Part shown: positions 8,398-17,216 of the stretch, one piece after another
Numbering within the stretch: position 1 is the stretch's first letter
Layout of the letters: the number at the start of each line of letters is the position of its first letter
Assembly: GCF_001591345.1 (NCBI RefSeq)
Contig: NZ_BCUS01000007.1
Span: forward strand, 31,408-95,407
Length of the DNA stretch: 64,000 bases
Reading direction: 5' to 3'
Source: Variovorax boronicumulans NBRC 103145
Lineage (GTDB): Bacteria > Pseudomonadota > Gammaproteobacteria > Burkholderiales > Burkholderiaceae_C
Translations under genes and position numbers: made by a program
The notes under the pieces: model-generated
What the model was told of the DNA's origin: nothing
Seen by the model: only the letters and a program-made list of their open reading frames with translations
The model's database searches: none

Positions 8398-10161
8398 ATG
8401 CCTTTCATTGATTCGCTGCTGGCGCTCGCGCGCCGGCTGGGCGTAGCCTTGCCTGTCGTTTTGGCCCTGCTGCTGCCGTTGTCCGCCGCCCCGACCTGGG
8501 CGGCCCTGAACGAAGTCGGCCGCGCCACGCCGAGCGTGCACCGCCTGCGCTTCTTCATCGACCCGCAACTGGCGGCCGACATCGGCGCGCCCGAGGCCGG
8601 CCGCCGGCTCGCGCAGTACGTGGCCGATCTCAACACCGTGTTCCAGCGCGAGACCGTGCGCAGCTTCACCTTCGATCCCGCGAAAGACCTGCAGATCGTC
8701 GCGCCCGGCGCAGCGCCGCCCTGCGGCTTCAACGGCGTGGCCGGCGGCGAGATCGTGCTGTGCGTCGGCCCCTCGAAGCGCGGCTACAGCCACGGCGGCC
8801 TGACCACCAGCACCACCTTTCCGCCCACCGGCGTGACCTGGAACCTGAACTGGACCGCCATCCACGACCCGCTGCGCCTGTCGCGCGCCATCACGCCGGC
8901 CGCGCCCGAATCCACCGAGAAGGACTACCTCGGGCGCCAGCTCAAGACCCTGCTGCACGAGCTGGAGCACGTGTTCGGCGCCGGCTCGGGCGAGTATTAC
9001 AACGCCATCGCCGTTGCCGACACCACCGAGACCGCGCCCGCCAGCGACCTGGCCCTGGTGAAGCACACCGACCGCTACTGGTGGACGCGCCAGCACTGGC
9101 GCCTCGACCCGCTGCTGGGCACCGTGTTCGAGCAGCGCTACGACCCGGCCACCAACCGCGTCGCCACGCTCGGCCTGATCCGTTTCACCGAAGGCACCAA
9201 GGCGCAGATCAACACCGACTGGCGCGACTGGCCCAAGCTCGGCAGCTCGAAGTTCATGGCCGCGACCACCGCCACGCAGGTGCGCGTGAGCGAACGCGAG
9301 AGCGGCGCCGCGCTGGCCGGCGCGCCCGTCTCGGTGTGGCGCGACCCGGGCGCCGGCAAGCCGCTGGAGCCGATCGCGCAGGGCAGCACCAACGCCGAAG
9401 GCCGCTTCGTCTTCGACTGGCGCTGCGGCTTCAGCTGCTTCGCAGTCGGCAAGACCACGCTGCTCGTGAAGGCCCAGGCCGCGGGCCGTGCACCGGGCGC
9501 GACCTGGTTCACCATCTTCGACGCCTTCGAGCAGAAGGCGGTGCAGGGGCAGGCGGCCTTCACCATCGACCTGCCGCTGGGCGCGCCCGACAGCCAGAAG
9601 CCGGCCGTGTCCCTGGCCGCCCCCGCGATGGCGACCGTGGGCCAGCCCGTGGCGCTGGCGCCCGTGGCGGTCGACAACGTCGGCGTCTTCGGCGTGAAGG
9701 TGATCGGCACCGACAGCCTGCCGATCTGCACCTTCACCGCCCCGCCCTACACCTGCCAGTGGACGCCGACCGCGCCGGGCGTGCAGATCGTCCGCGTGAT
9801 CGCCATTGACGCGGCGGGCAATGCCGAGGTCGCGTCGGCGCAGGTGATCGTGCGCGCGCCCGCCGACACCACCGCGCCGACCGTGACGCTGAACGTGCCG
9901 TCCATGGCGGCCTCGGCCGCCGGCCTGCCGGTGCGGCTGTCGGCCAGCGCGACCGACGATGTCGGCGTGGCCGAACTGGCCTTCATCGTCGACGGCAAGA
10001 CCGTCTGCGCGCCGCGCGCCGCGCCCTACGCCTGCAGCTGGACGCCCGCGCGTGCGGGCCTGGCGAACATCGAACTGCGCGCCACCGATGCGGCGGGCAA
10101 CGTCGCCACCACCTCGGCCACCGCGCGCGTCGGTGCGGAACTGCGACCCGAAGACCTGTAG
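8398..10161 (+). CDS. Secreted protein with HELEH (zincin-like) motif and two Ig-like repeats
   Basis: 587 residues with a signal peptide (ALPVVLALLLPLSAAPTWA, cleavage near 36). The first half holds HELEH at 187-191 (H187, E188, H191), the HExxH arrangement of zinc metallopeptidases. The position of a metzincin third ligand is serine (S197), so enzymatic activity is uncertain. A carboxypeptidase-regulatory-like stretch lies near 290-390. Two repeats of about 90 residues (about 398-490 and 491-583) are bacterial Ig-like domains, each with a paired-cysteine motif (C-APPYTCQWTP; C-AAPYACSWTP). It is probably extracellular or periplasmic. I do not recognise a named family for the first half. Confidence 0.82.
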   Translation: MPFIDSLLALARRLGVALPVVLALLLPLSAAPTWAALNEVGRATPSVHRLRFFIDPQLAADIGAPEAGRRLAQYVADLNTVFQRETVRSFTFDPAKDLQIVAPGAAPPCGFNGVAGGEIVLCVGPSKRGYSHGGLTTSTTFPPTGVTWNLNWTAIHDPLRLSRAITPAAPESTEKDYLGRQLKTLLHELEHVFGAGSGEYYNAIAVADTTETAPASDLALVKHTDRYWWTRQHWRLDPLLGTVFEQRYDPATNRVATLGLIRFTEGTKAQINTDWRDWPKLGSSKFMAATTATQVRVSERESGAALAGAPVSVWRDPGAGKPLEPIAQGSTNAEGRFVFDWRCGFSCFAVGKTTLLVKAQAAGRAPGATWFTIFDAFEQKAVQGQAAFTIDLPLGAPDSQKPAVSLAAPAMATVGQPVALAPVAVDNVGVFGVKVIGTDSLPICTFTAPPYTCQWTPTAPGVQIVRVIAIDAAGNAEVASAQVIVRAPADTTAPTVTLNVPSMAASAAGLPVRLSASATDDVGVAELAFIVDGKTVCAPRAAPYACSWTPARAGLANIELRATDAAGNVATTSATARVGAELRPEDL

Positions 10162-10169
10162 GAGATAAC

Positions 10170-11228
10170 TCAACGCCGGTTCGTGAAGCTGGCGTTGCCC
10201 AGCCCGGTGCCGATGGTCAGCACGCCCCAGTGGCGCACGTCGCGCATGAAGGGCAGCTCGCTCAGGCCCTGCACCACCGCGTCGTTGTGCATGAGCACCA
10301 GCGTCGCGCCCGAGCCGATGATCGGCAGCCGCCGCCACAGCGCGGCCGGCAGGTGGAAGGCCCGGCTCTCCCAGTCGCCCGGCAGGTTCTGCGCGCCGCG
10401 CGCGATCGAGCCGTCGGAGCGGATCAGCCCCGGGCAGCCGATGCCGATGAAGGGCGCGAGCCGGATCTTGCGGCGCTCGGCGTAGATCACCATGTCCTCG
10501 AGCATGTCGGCGATGCGCTCGACCATGTGGCTGCGGTTCGGGCCGTCGTCGGCGTGGCGCCACTTCTCGCGCTTGACCACCTTGGCGCGCGAGAAGTCGG
10601 ACGCCTTGCGGTGGCGCGTCTTCACGATGCCGCAGCGCACGTTCGTGCCGCCGATGTCCACGGCCAGGATGGCGTCGTGCCCCTTCAGCAGCGGCGGCGG
10701 CGTCAGGTGCGCCCAGCCGATCAGCCCGCCGTCGTCCACGTTGTGCGACAGCCGGCCCAGCTGCACGTGCACGCCCAGGTCTTCGAGCATCGCGCCCGCC
10801 TCCAGGATCGCGCGCTCGCCCACGTCGCTCTCGGGAAAGCCGCCGCCGACCACGATGCGCTGCACCTTGCGCCACGAGGGCTGGCGCACGAAGCGCTGGA
10901 CCACGAAGGCCAGCTCTTCCGCGAACTCCTCGATGGCTCCGTGCATCACGTCGCCGGCGGCCGTGGCGGTCTTTCCCTGCAGCGCGCGGTCGAGCTGCTT
11001 CTTGCTCAGGTCGCGCGAGTGGGCCGCGCCCAGCGGGTCGCGGCCGGCCTTGCGGCGCCGCTTGCGCCAGCGCTCGAGCAGTTCGCGAAACGCCGTCTGG
11101 CTGGCCTGGTCGCCGACGAAGCCGTCCTTGTCGCGCAGCTGCAGGCTGTAGCCGTCCACGCGCAGGCCGGGCAGCTCGCGCAGGCCGTGGATGTCGGGAC
11201 CGGGGGGCGCGTGCCTGGTTTTTTTCAT
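10170..11228 (-). CDS. ROK-family kinase-like protein with apparently permuted halves
   Basis: 352 residues. Sugar-kinase/ROK motifs are all present but in an unusual order. Motifs normally at the C-terminus come first: RIVVGGG (124-130) and DDGGLIGWAHL (165-175, like the DxAGLIGAA end of ROK proteins). Then come the normally N-terminal motifs: the phosphate-binding AVDIGGTNVRCGIV (189-202), IGIGCPGL (261-268), the catalytic-Asp segment HND (314-316) and TIGTGLG (338-344), after which the protein ends. This is best read as a circular permutation. The start at 11228 is the first ATG after the divergent region. The substrate is unknown. Confidence 0.8.
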   Translation of the reverse strand: MKKTRHAPPGPDIHGLRELPGLRVDGYSLQLRDKDGFVGDQASQTAFRELLERWRKRRRKAGRDPLGAAHSRDLSKKQLDRALQGKTATAAGDVMHGAIEEFAEELAFVVQRFVRQPSWRKVQRIVVGGGFPESDVGERAILEAGAMLEDLGVHVQLGRLSHNVDDGGLIGWAHLTPPPLLKGHDAILAVDIGGTNVRCGIVKTRHRKASDFSRAKVVKREKWRHADDGPNRSHMVERIADMLEDMVIYAERRKIRLAPFIGIGCPGLIRSDGSIARGAQNLPGDWESRAFHLPAALWRRLPIIGSGATLVLMHNDAVVQGLSELPFMRDVRHWGVLTIGTGLGNASFTNRR

Positions 11229-11338
11229 GACGGCCACTATGGGCCGCCGCGCGGCCCGAGCGCATCGGCTTCGCGCACCACGGCGTGTAGGAGACGGACG
11301 GGTACGGCTGGCGCGGCGATGCCGATACACTGACCCGG

Positions 11339-12880
11339 ATGCACCTGCCTCGCAGCTTCTGGCACCCCGCCCTGTGGCTTTTCGCGATGCTCTGGCTGGC
11401 CGCCGCCGCACCCCGCGCGCAGGCCGCCGACGAGACGCTGCGCGTCGGCTCCAAGCGCTTCACCGAGTCGTACATCCTGGCCGAGGTGCTGGCGCAGACC
11501 GCCGCGCCGCACACCGCGTCGCCGCCCGTCGTGCGGCAGGGGCTGGGCAACACGGCCATCGTGTATGAAGCGCTGCGCTCGGGCGCCATCGACCTGTACG
11601 CCGAATACACCGGCACCATCGCGCTCGAGATCCTCAAGGGCTCGCCCGCCGACACGCGCGAGGCGATGAACGCCGCGCTCGCGCCGCTCGGGCTGGGCGT
11701 GGCGATTCCGCTGGGCTTCAACGACGGCTACGCGCTGGCCGTGCGCGCCGCCGATGCCGACAAGCTCGGGCTGCGCACGCTGAGCGACCTGGCCCGGCAC
11801 CCCGAGCTGCGCATCGGGCTGTCGAACGAATTCATCGGCCGCGCCGACGGCTGGAAGGGCCTGGCTGCGCGCTACGGCTTCACGCAGACGCCGACCGGGC
11901 TCGACCACGGCCTGGCCTACGAAGCGATGACGGCCAAGCAGATCGACGCCATCGACATCTACACCACCGACGCCAAGATCGACCACCTCGGCCTGCGCGT
12001 GCTGGTGGACGACAAGCAGTACTTTCCGCGCTACGACGCGGTGGTGCTCTACAAGCTCGACCTGCCCGCGCGGCTGCCGAAGGCCTGGGCCGCGTTGCAG
12101 GCGCTCGAAGGGAGGATCGACGAGCACGCGATGATCGCGATGAACGCACGCGCCGAACTGCAAGGCGTGCGCTTCGACACCATCGCGCGCGACTTCCTCG
12201 CCGGCGCCACCAAGGACGGCAAGACACCGCCGAGCGCCGCGCGCGGCTTCACGGCCAAGCTCTTCGGGCCCGACCTCTGGCCGCTGGCACGCCAGCACCT
12301 GCTGCTGGTGGCGGTGTCGGTCGGCGTGGCCATCCTTATCGGCGTGCCGCTCGCGATCCTCGTGTTTCCGCACCTGCGGCTGCGCGCCGTGGTGCTGGGC
12401 TTTGCGAGCGTGATGCAGACCGTGCCCTCGCTGGCGCTGCTCGCGGTGCTGATCTCGCTGCTCGGCGCCATCGGTGCCCTGCCCGCACTCATCGCGCTCA
12501 CGCTGTACTCGCTGCTGCCGATCATGCGCAACACCGTGACCGGGCTGGCCGAAGTGCCGAATGGACTTCGGCTGGCCGGCACCGCGCTGGGCATGACGCC
12601 GCCGCAGAGCCTTCAGCTGGTGCTGCTGCCTCTCGCGTTGCCCACGCTGCTGGCGGGCGTTCGCACCGCGACAGCCATTGCCATCGGCACGGCCACCATC
12701 GCGGCCTTCATCGGCGCGGGTGGTTTTGGCGAGCGCATCGTGACGGGGCTGGCGCTCAACGATCGCGAGCTGTTGATGGCGGGTGCGCTGCCGGCTGCAG
12801 CCATGGCGCTGATCAGTGAAGGGGTCTTCGAGCTGATCGAATTCCTGATGCGTCGCAGTCGCAGGGCACCATTGGCCTGA
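11339..12880 (+). CDS. Fused osmoprotectant ABC binding protein and permease
   Basis: 513 residues. A signal peptide (residues 1-29, ending ARAQA-like PRAQA) is followed by a glycine betaine/choline-type binding domain (about 30-300: RVGSKRFTESYILAEVL, YAEYTGT, DIYTTDAKI). A BPD_transp_1 permease domain with five or six membrane segments follows (about 315-505; the EAA-loop-like region is near LRLAGTALGMTPPQSL). Proteins of this type import quaternary amines or ergothioneine-like compounds. The order is binding domain then permease, the reverse of the Gram-positive EgtU-type fusion. No ATPase gene is adjacent: the neighbours are a divergent ROK gene and a convergent dehydrogenase. Confidence 0.88.
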   Translation: MHLPRSFWHPALWLFAMLWLAAAAPRAQAADETLRVGSKRFTESYILAEVLAQTAAPHTASPPVVRQGLGNTAIVYEALRSGAIDLYAEYTGTIALEILKGSPADTREAMNAALAPLGLGVAIPLGFNDGYALAVRAADADKLGLRTLSDLARHPELRIGLSNEFIGRADGWKGLAARYGFTQTPTGLDHGLAYEAMTAKQIDAIDIYTTDAKIDHLGLRVLVDDKQYFPRYDAVVLYKLDLPARLPKAWAALQALEGRIDEHAMIAMNARAELQGVRFDTIARDFLAGATKDGKTPPSAARGFTAKLFGPDLWPLARQHLLLVAVSVGVAILIGVPLAILVFPHLRLRAVVLGFASVMQTVPSLALLAVLISLLGAIGALPALIALTLYSLLPIMRNTVTGLAEVPNGLRLAGTALGMTPPQSLQLVLLPLALPTLLAGVRTATAIAIGTATIAAFIGAGGFGERIVTGLALNDRELLMAGALPAAAMALISEGVFELIEFLMRRSRRAPLA

Positions 12881-12881
12881 G

Positions 12882-13147
12882 CTGTTCAGGGCGACGCTCA
12901 CGCCGACGCGGTACCTTGCTCCGCGAATGTCCCCCGGGCTTCGCCCTCCTCCTTGATTTCGCTGCGCAAGGCACCGCATCGACGTGAGCGTTGGGCAGTG
13001 CAGTCGTTGATCGGCGAGCACCAGCAGCGTGTCCCGTGCGCAGGACACTGGGTGCTTCCCGCAGCGAAATCAAGGAGGAGGGGCGAAGCCCCGGGGGACA
13101 TTCGCGGAGGGAAGTACCCGGTGGCCTGCGCACGCGCCCCGAAAAAC
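12882..13147 (+). repeat. Composite dispersed repeat, copy B (complete)
   Basis: It fills the gap between two convergent genes. End motif CTGTTCAGGGCG at 12882-12893; unit 1 at 12905-12980 (15-bp arms, 13 of 15 match); a 55-bp linker (12981-13035); unit 2 at 13036-13133 with 25-bp arms 13036-13060 and 13109-13133 (22 of 25 match). The far end, CGCCCCGAAAAAC, is at 13135-13147. The cores of units 1 and 2 are reverse complements of each other, so the whole can fold as nested hairpins. Together with a short CCCCCAACCGGGGG hairpin near 13165-13178 it occupies the 319-base gap. Confidence 0.85.
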
Positions 13148-13164
13148 ACAGGCGTAAAAAAGCC

Positions 13165-13178
13165 CCCAACCGGGGGCT
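13165..13178. terminator. Short GC hairpin before the dehydrogenase 3' end
   Basis: CCCCCAACCGGGGG, an inverted repeat between the repeat element and the stop codon of the minus-strand dehydrogenase (13200). On the minus strand it is followed by GCTTTTTTACG, which resembles an intrinsic terminator for that gene. Confidence 0.6.
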
Positions 13179-13199
13179 TCCAACGAGACAAGAAAAGCG

Positions 13200-14636
13200 T
13201 CAGGCCAACGTGTAAGCCGTCTTCACCGTCGTGAAGAACTCCTGCGCGTACTTGCCCTGCTCGCGCGGCCCGTAGCTCGAGCCCTTGCGACCACCAAACG
13301 GCACGTGATAGTCCACCCCCGCCGTCGGCAGGTTCACCATCACCATCCCCGCCTGGCTGTGGCGCTTGAAGTGCGTCGCGTACTTCAGCGAGGTCGTCGC
13401 GATGCCGGCCGACAAACCGAACTCCGTGTCGTTGGCCGTCGCCAGTGCCTCTTCGTAGTTCTTCACGCGGATCACGCTCGCCACCGGCCCGAACACTTCC
13501 TCGCGGTTGATGCGCATGTTCGCGGCGGACTCGCTGAACAGTGCGGGCGACATGTAGTAGCCGTCCGTCTCCAGCTTCAGCAGTTCGCCGCCAGCCGCCA
13601 GCGTGGCGCCTTCGCCCTTGCCGATGGCGACGTATTCCATGTCCTGGTCGAGCTGCGACTTCGACGACACCGGCCCCACGTCGGTGCCCTGCGCGAGCGC
13701 ATCGCCGACCTTGATCTTCGCCATGCGCGCCTTCATCGCCTCGATGAACTTCGGGTAGATGCCCTCGGTCACGATGAGTCGGCTCGACGCCGTGCAGCGC
13801 TGGCCCGTCGAGTAGAACGCGCTCTGCACACTGAGCTCTACGGCCTGCGCGAGGTCGGCATCGTCGAGCACCACCTGCGGGTTCTTGCCGCCCATTTCGA
13901 GCTGCACCTTCTTGTGGTTGGTGACGCACTGGATCGCGATGTTGCGGCCCACGCCCACCGAGCCCGTGAAGCTGATCGCATGGATGCCCGGGTGGTTCAC
14001 CAGCGCATCGCCGATCACGCTGCCGCGCCCCATCACGAGATTGAACACGCCGGCCGGAATGCCCGAGCGGCTGATGATCTCAGCCAGCGCCCACGCGCAG
14101 CCCGGCACGAGGTCGGCGGGCTTGAGCACCACGCAGTTGCCGAAGGCCAGCGCGGGTGCGATCTTCCAGGCGGGAATCGCGATGGGAAAGTTCCACGGCG
14201 TGATGAGCCCGACCACACCGACCGGCTCGCGCGTGATCTCCACGCCGATGTTCGGGCGCACCGACGGCAGCACCTCGCCCGACAGGCGCAGGCACTCGCC
14301 CGCGAAGAACTTGAAGATCTGCCCCGCGCGCGTGGCCTCGCCGATGCCTTCGGCCTTGGTCTTGCCTTCTTCGCGTGCGAGCAGCGTGCCGAGCTCTTCC
14401 TTACGCGCGAGGATCTCGGTGCCGATCTTGTCGAGCGCGTCGGAGCGCGCCTGGATGCTGCCCGTCGCCCAGGCGGGGAAGGCGGCGGTGGCGGCGGCCA
14501 CAGCGGCGTCGACCTGGCCCTTGTCGCCCTGCGTGTACTGGCCCAGCACGTCGGCCAGGTTGCTGGGGTTGATGTTGGGGCTGTAGCTTTGGCCGGCCAA
14601 CCATTCGCCATTGATGAGGTTGTTGAATTCAGTCAT
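13200..14636 (-). CDS. 2-ketoglutarate semialdehyde (2,5-dioxopentanoate) dehydrogenase
   Basis: NAD(P)-dependent aldehyde dehydrogenase, 478 residues from the start at 14636 (MTEFNNLINGEWLAG). It has the classical motifs: TPWNFPIAIPAWKIAPALA, the Rossmann FTGSVGVGR, the general base in LEMGGKNPQVV and the nucleophile in STGQRCTASSR. The family plus its place in an operon with glucarate dehydratase and KdgD identify it as the last step of oxidative aldarate degradation, turning 2-ketoglutarate semialdehyde into 2-ketoglutarate. Succinate- or glycolaldehyde-type activity cannot be excluded from sequence alone. It is the last gene of the minus-strand run that starts at 20693. Confidence 0.9.
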   Translation of the reverse strand: MTEFNNLINGEWLAGQSYSPNINPSNLADVLGQYTQGDKGQVDAAVAAATAAFPAWATGSIQARSDALDKIGTEILARKEELGTLLAREEGKTKAEGIGEATRAGQIFKFFAGECLRLSGEVLPSVRPNIGVEITREPVGVVGLITPWNFPIAIPAWKIAPALAFGNCVVLKPADLVPGCAWALAEIISRSGIPAGVFNLVMGRGSVIGDALVNHPGIHAISFTGSVGVGRNIAIQCVTNHKKVQLEMGGKNPQVVLDDADLAQAVELSVQSAFYSTGQRCTASSRLIVTEGIYPKFIEAMKARMAKIKVGDALAQGTDVGPVSSKSQLDQDMEYVAIGKGEGATLAAGGELLKLETDGYYMSPALFSESAANMRINREEVFGPVASVIRVKNYEEALATANDTEFGLSAGIATTSLKYATHFKRHSQAGMVMVNLPTAGVDYHVPFGGRKGSSYGPREQGKYAQEFFTTVKTAYTLA

Positions 14637-14691
14637 CGTCGATGTCCTTGCTTGTGTGCTGTTGCGGTGAGGAGGTTGGAAAGTCTGAAGG

Positions 14692-15789
14692 CTAGGTGGC
14701 GCCTTCGGACTCCACGTAGAGGGCGTACAGCGAATGGCTGGCCGCCATGTAGAGGCGGTTGTTCTTGGGGCCGCCGAAGGTGAGGTTGGCACAGCGTTCG
14801 GGCAGGCGGATGAAACCGATGGGCTTGCCTTGCGCATTGAAGATCTTGACGCCATCGAGGTCTTCGGACTTCGCCTGCGGCTGATAGACCTTCATGCCGT
14901 TGCCGGCATCGATGGGTTCGGGCGCGAGCGCGCCGTTCCAGCCCCAGCCCATCCAGAGGTTGCCGTCGCGGTCGACGCGAAAGCCGTCGAGCGCCGCAGC
15001 GCCCGTGCCATCGATGAGCTTCAGCTTGTTCGACACGCTGCCGTCGGCCGCCACGTCGTAGCTCCAGAGGCTGCGGTTGGGCGTGCCCTTCCACTCGATG
15101 ACGTAGAGCTTTTTCTCGTCCGGCGAGAAGGCCAGGCCGTTCGGGTTCACCAGGTCGGTGATCACCGCCGAGAGCTGGCCGTCGGGCGTGAGGCGGTACA
15201 CGTTGGTCGTCGCCTGCTCGGGCGCGGCCTTCTCGCCTTCCCACGTGCCCGAGATGCCGAAGAGCGGGTCGGTGAACCACACGGTGTCGTCCGACTTCAC
15301 CACCACGTCGTTCGGCGAATTCAGCCGCTTGCCCTGATAGCGGTCGGCCAGCACGGTCATGCGCCCGTCGGCCTCGGTGCGCACCACGCGCCGCGTCACC
15401 GAGTGCTCGCAGCTGATGAGGCGGCCCTGCCGGTCGCGCGTGTTGCCGTTGCAGTAGCCGGCGTTCGCCTTGTGGACCTTGAACTCGCCGGTCTTCTCCT
15501 CGTAGCGCATCAGCCTGTTGTTCGGGATGTCGCTGCACACGAGGTAGCCCTCGCGCGGCAGGTACACCGGGCCCTCGGCCCAGCGCATGCCGGTGCCGAC
15601 CTGCTCGAGCGTGCTGCTGTAGATGCGGTACTTCGCAAAGCTGGGGTCGAGGATCAGCACCGACGGGTCGGGATAGCGTTGCTGCGGCTTGAAGGGAAAC
15701 GACTGGGCGCCCGCGGCGGCGGCCACGGCGCCGAGTGCCGAGCCGGCAGCCGCTTGCAGCAGGCGACGGCGATCCATGTGCTTGTTCAT
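14692..15789 (-). CDS. Exported SMP-30/gluconolactonase-family lactonase
   Basis: 365 residues. The N-terminus MNKHMDRRRLLQAAAGSALGAVAAAAGAQ looks like a Tat-type signal (RRRLLQ). The start at 15789 is favoured by AAGGAG seven bases upstream. The rest is a six-bladed beta-propeller with SMP-30 signatures: [44 protein letters not shown] and DGFRVDRDGNLWMGWG. Such enzymes hydrolyse sugar lactones using one divalent metal. Inside an aldarate operon it would open aldonolactones or aldarolactones in the periplasm. A second, cytoplasmic family member lies at 22630. Confidence 0.88.
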   Translation of the reverse strand: MNKHMDRRRLLQAAAGSALGAVAAAAGAQSFPFKPQQRYPDPSVLILDPSFAKYRIYSSTLEQVGTGMRWAEGPVYLPREGYLVCSDIPNNRLMRYEEKTGEFKVHKANAGYCNGNTRDRQGRLISCEHSVTRRVVRTEADGRMTVLADRYQGKRLNSPNDVVVKSDDTVWFTDPLFGISGTWEGEKAAPEQATTNVYRLTPDGQLSAVITDLVNPNGLAFSPDEKKLYVIEWKGTPNRSLWSYDVAADGSVSNKLKLIDGTGAAALDGFRVDRDGNLWMGWGWNGALAPEPIDAGNGMKVYQPQAKSEDLDGVKIFNAQGKPIGFIRLPERCANLTFGGPKNNRLYMAASHSLYALYVESEGAT

Positions 15790-15838
15790 TCAGTCTCCTT
15801 GGATGTTTCAGCCGTCAGCGCACGAAGGCACCGGGCGC

Positions 15839-17200
15839 TCAGCGGACCATGCAGGGGCGCTTGTTGTCGAAGGTCCAGTTCGGAATGAGGAACTGCATCG
15901 CCTGCGCATCGTTGCGCGCGCCCAGGCCATGCTTCAGGTACAGCTGGTGCGCCTTCTCGACCTCGGCCATGTCGAGTTCGATGCCCAGGCCGCCGCGCGT
16001 GGGCACCTGCACGAGGCCGCCCTCGATCTGCAGCGGCGCCTTCGTGAGACGCTGGCCGTCCTGCCAGATCCAGTGCGTGTCGATGGCCGTGACCTTGCCG
16101 GGTGCCGCCGCAGCCACGTGCGTGAACATCGCGAGTGACACGTCGAAGTGGTTGTTCGAATGCGAGCCCCAGGTCAGGCCCCAGGCCTGGCACAGCTGCG
16201 CCACGCGCACCGAGCCCTGCATGGTCCAGAAGTGCGGGTCGGCCAGCGGAATGTCGACCGACTGCAGCGACAGGCTGTGCACCATCTCGCGCCAGTCGGT
16301 GGCGACCATGTTGGTGGCGGTGGGCAGGCCCGTGGCGCGGCGGAACTCGGCCATCACCTCGCGGCCCGAGAACACGCCCTCGGCGCCGCACGGATCTTCG
16401 GCATAGGCCATCACGCCGTGCAGGTCGCGGCACAGACGGATGGCGTCGGCCAGCAGCCAGCCGCCGTTCGGGTCGAGCGTGACGCGCGCCTGCGGGAAGC
16501 GTTCGTGCAGCGCGCGGATCGCTTCGACCTCTTCCTCGCCGCGCAGCACGCCGCCCTTGAGCTTGAAGTCGGTGAAACCGTAGCGCGCATGCGTGGCCTC
16601 GGCCAGGCGCACGATGGCTTCGGGGGTCATCGCCTCTTCGTGGCGCACGCGGAACCAGTCGTTGTCGGCGCCGGGGTCGGACTCGTACGGCAGGTCAGTC
16701 TTGGTGCGGTCGCCCACGTAGAAGAGGTAGCCGAGCATCTGCACCGCATCGCGCTGCTGACCTTCGCCGAGCAGCGCGGCCACGGGCACGCCCAGGTGCT
16801 GGCCCAGCAGGTCGAGCAGCGCGGCTTCGGCGGCGGTCACGGCGTGGATGGTCACGCGCAGATCGAAGGTCTGCAGGCCGCGCCCGCCGCTGTCGCGCGC
16901 GGCAAAGGCGCTGCGCATGCGGTTGAGCACGGCGTTGTGGTTGCCGATGGGCTGGCCCACGATGAGGTCGCGCGCGTCTTCGAGCGTCTGGCGGATCTTC
17001 TCGCCGCCCGGCACTTCGCCCACGCCGGTGTGGCCGGCGCTGTCGGTGAGGATCAGCAGGTTGCGCGTGAAGAACGGGCCGTGCGCGCCGCTGAGGTTCA
17101 TCAGCATGCTGTCGTCGCCGGCCACGGGCACGACGCGCATGGCGGTGACGACGGGCGCGCCCGACACGACGGAGGAAGCAGCGGATTCAGGAGAGGTCAT
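15839..17200 (-). CDS. gudD: Glucarate dehydratase
   Basis: Enolase-superfamily dehydratase of 453 residues, close to E. coli GudD in length. It removes water from D-glucarate (and L-idarate) to give 5-keto-4-deoxyglucarate. Catalytic KxK is K213/K215 (FKLKGG). Metal ligands are in D243-P-N245 (LDPNGGW), E268 (AEDPCG) and N297. The catalytic histidine lies in [10 protein letters not shown] (about 344-353). It lies between the exported lactonase and a Bug receptor on the minus strand and supplies the substrate of KdgD (18734). Confidence 0.94.
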   Translation of the reverse strand: MTSPESAASSVVSGAPVVTAMRVVPVAGDDSMLMNLSGAHGPFFTRNLLILTDSAGHTGVGEVPGGEKIRQTLEDARDLIVGQPIGNHNAVLNRMRSAFAARDSGGRGLQTFDLRVTIHAVTAAEAALLDLLGQHLGVPVAALLGEGQQRDAVQMLGYLFYVGDRTKTDLPYESDPGADNDWFRVRHEEAMTPEAIVRLAEATHARYGFTDFKLKGGVLRGEEEVEAIRALHERFPQARVTLDPNGGWLLADAIRLCRDLHGVMAYAEDPCGAEGVFSGREVMAEFRRATGLPTATNMVATDWREMVHSLSLQSVDIPLADPHFWTMQGSVRVAQLCQAWGLTWGSHSNNHFDVSLAMFTHVAAAAPGKVTAIDTHWIWQDGQRLTKAPLQIEGGLVQVPTRGGLGIELDMAEVEKAHQLYLKHGLGARNDAQAMQFLIPNWTFDNKRPCMVR

Positions 17201-17216
17201 CTTCGGGCTCGGTGGC

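Noticed and set aside
12905..13133. CRISPR array at the repeat loci
   Set aside because: Units are paired inverted repeats with one fixed linker, not direct repeats with variable spacers, and no cas genes are present.
12953..13234. Coding frames through the composite repeats (recurring RSEIKEE-like translation)
   Set aside because: The same peptide appears only because the DNA repeat recurs; frames are not kept between copies and there is no start signal.
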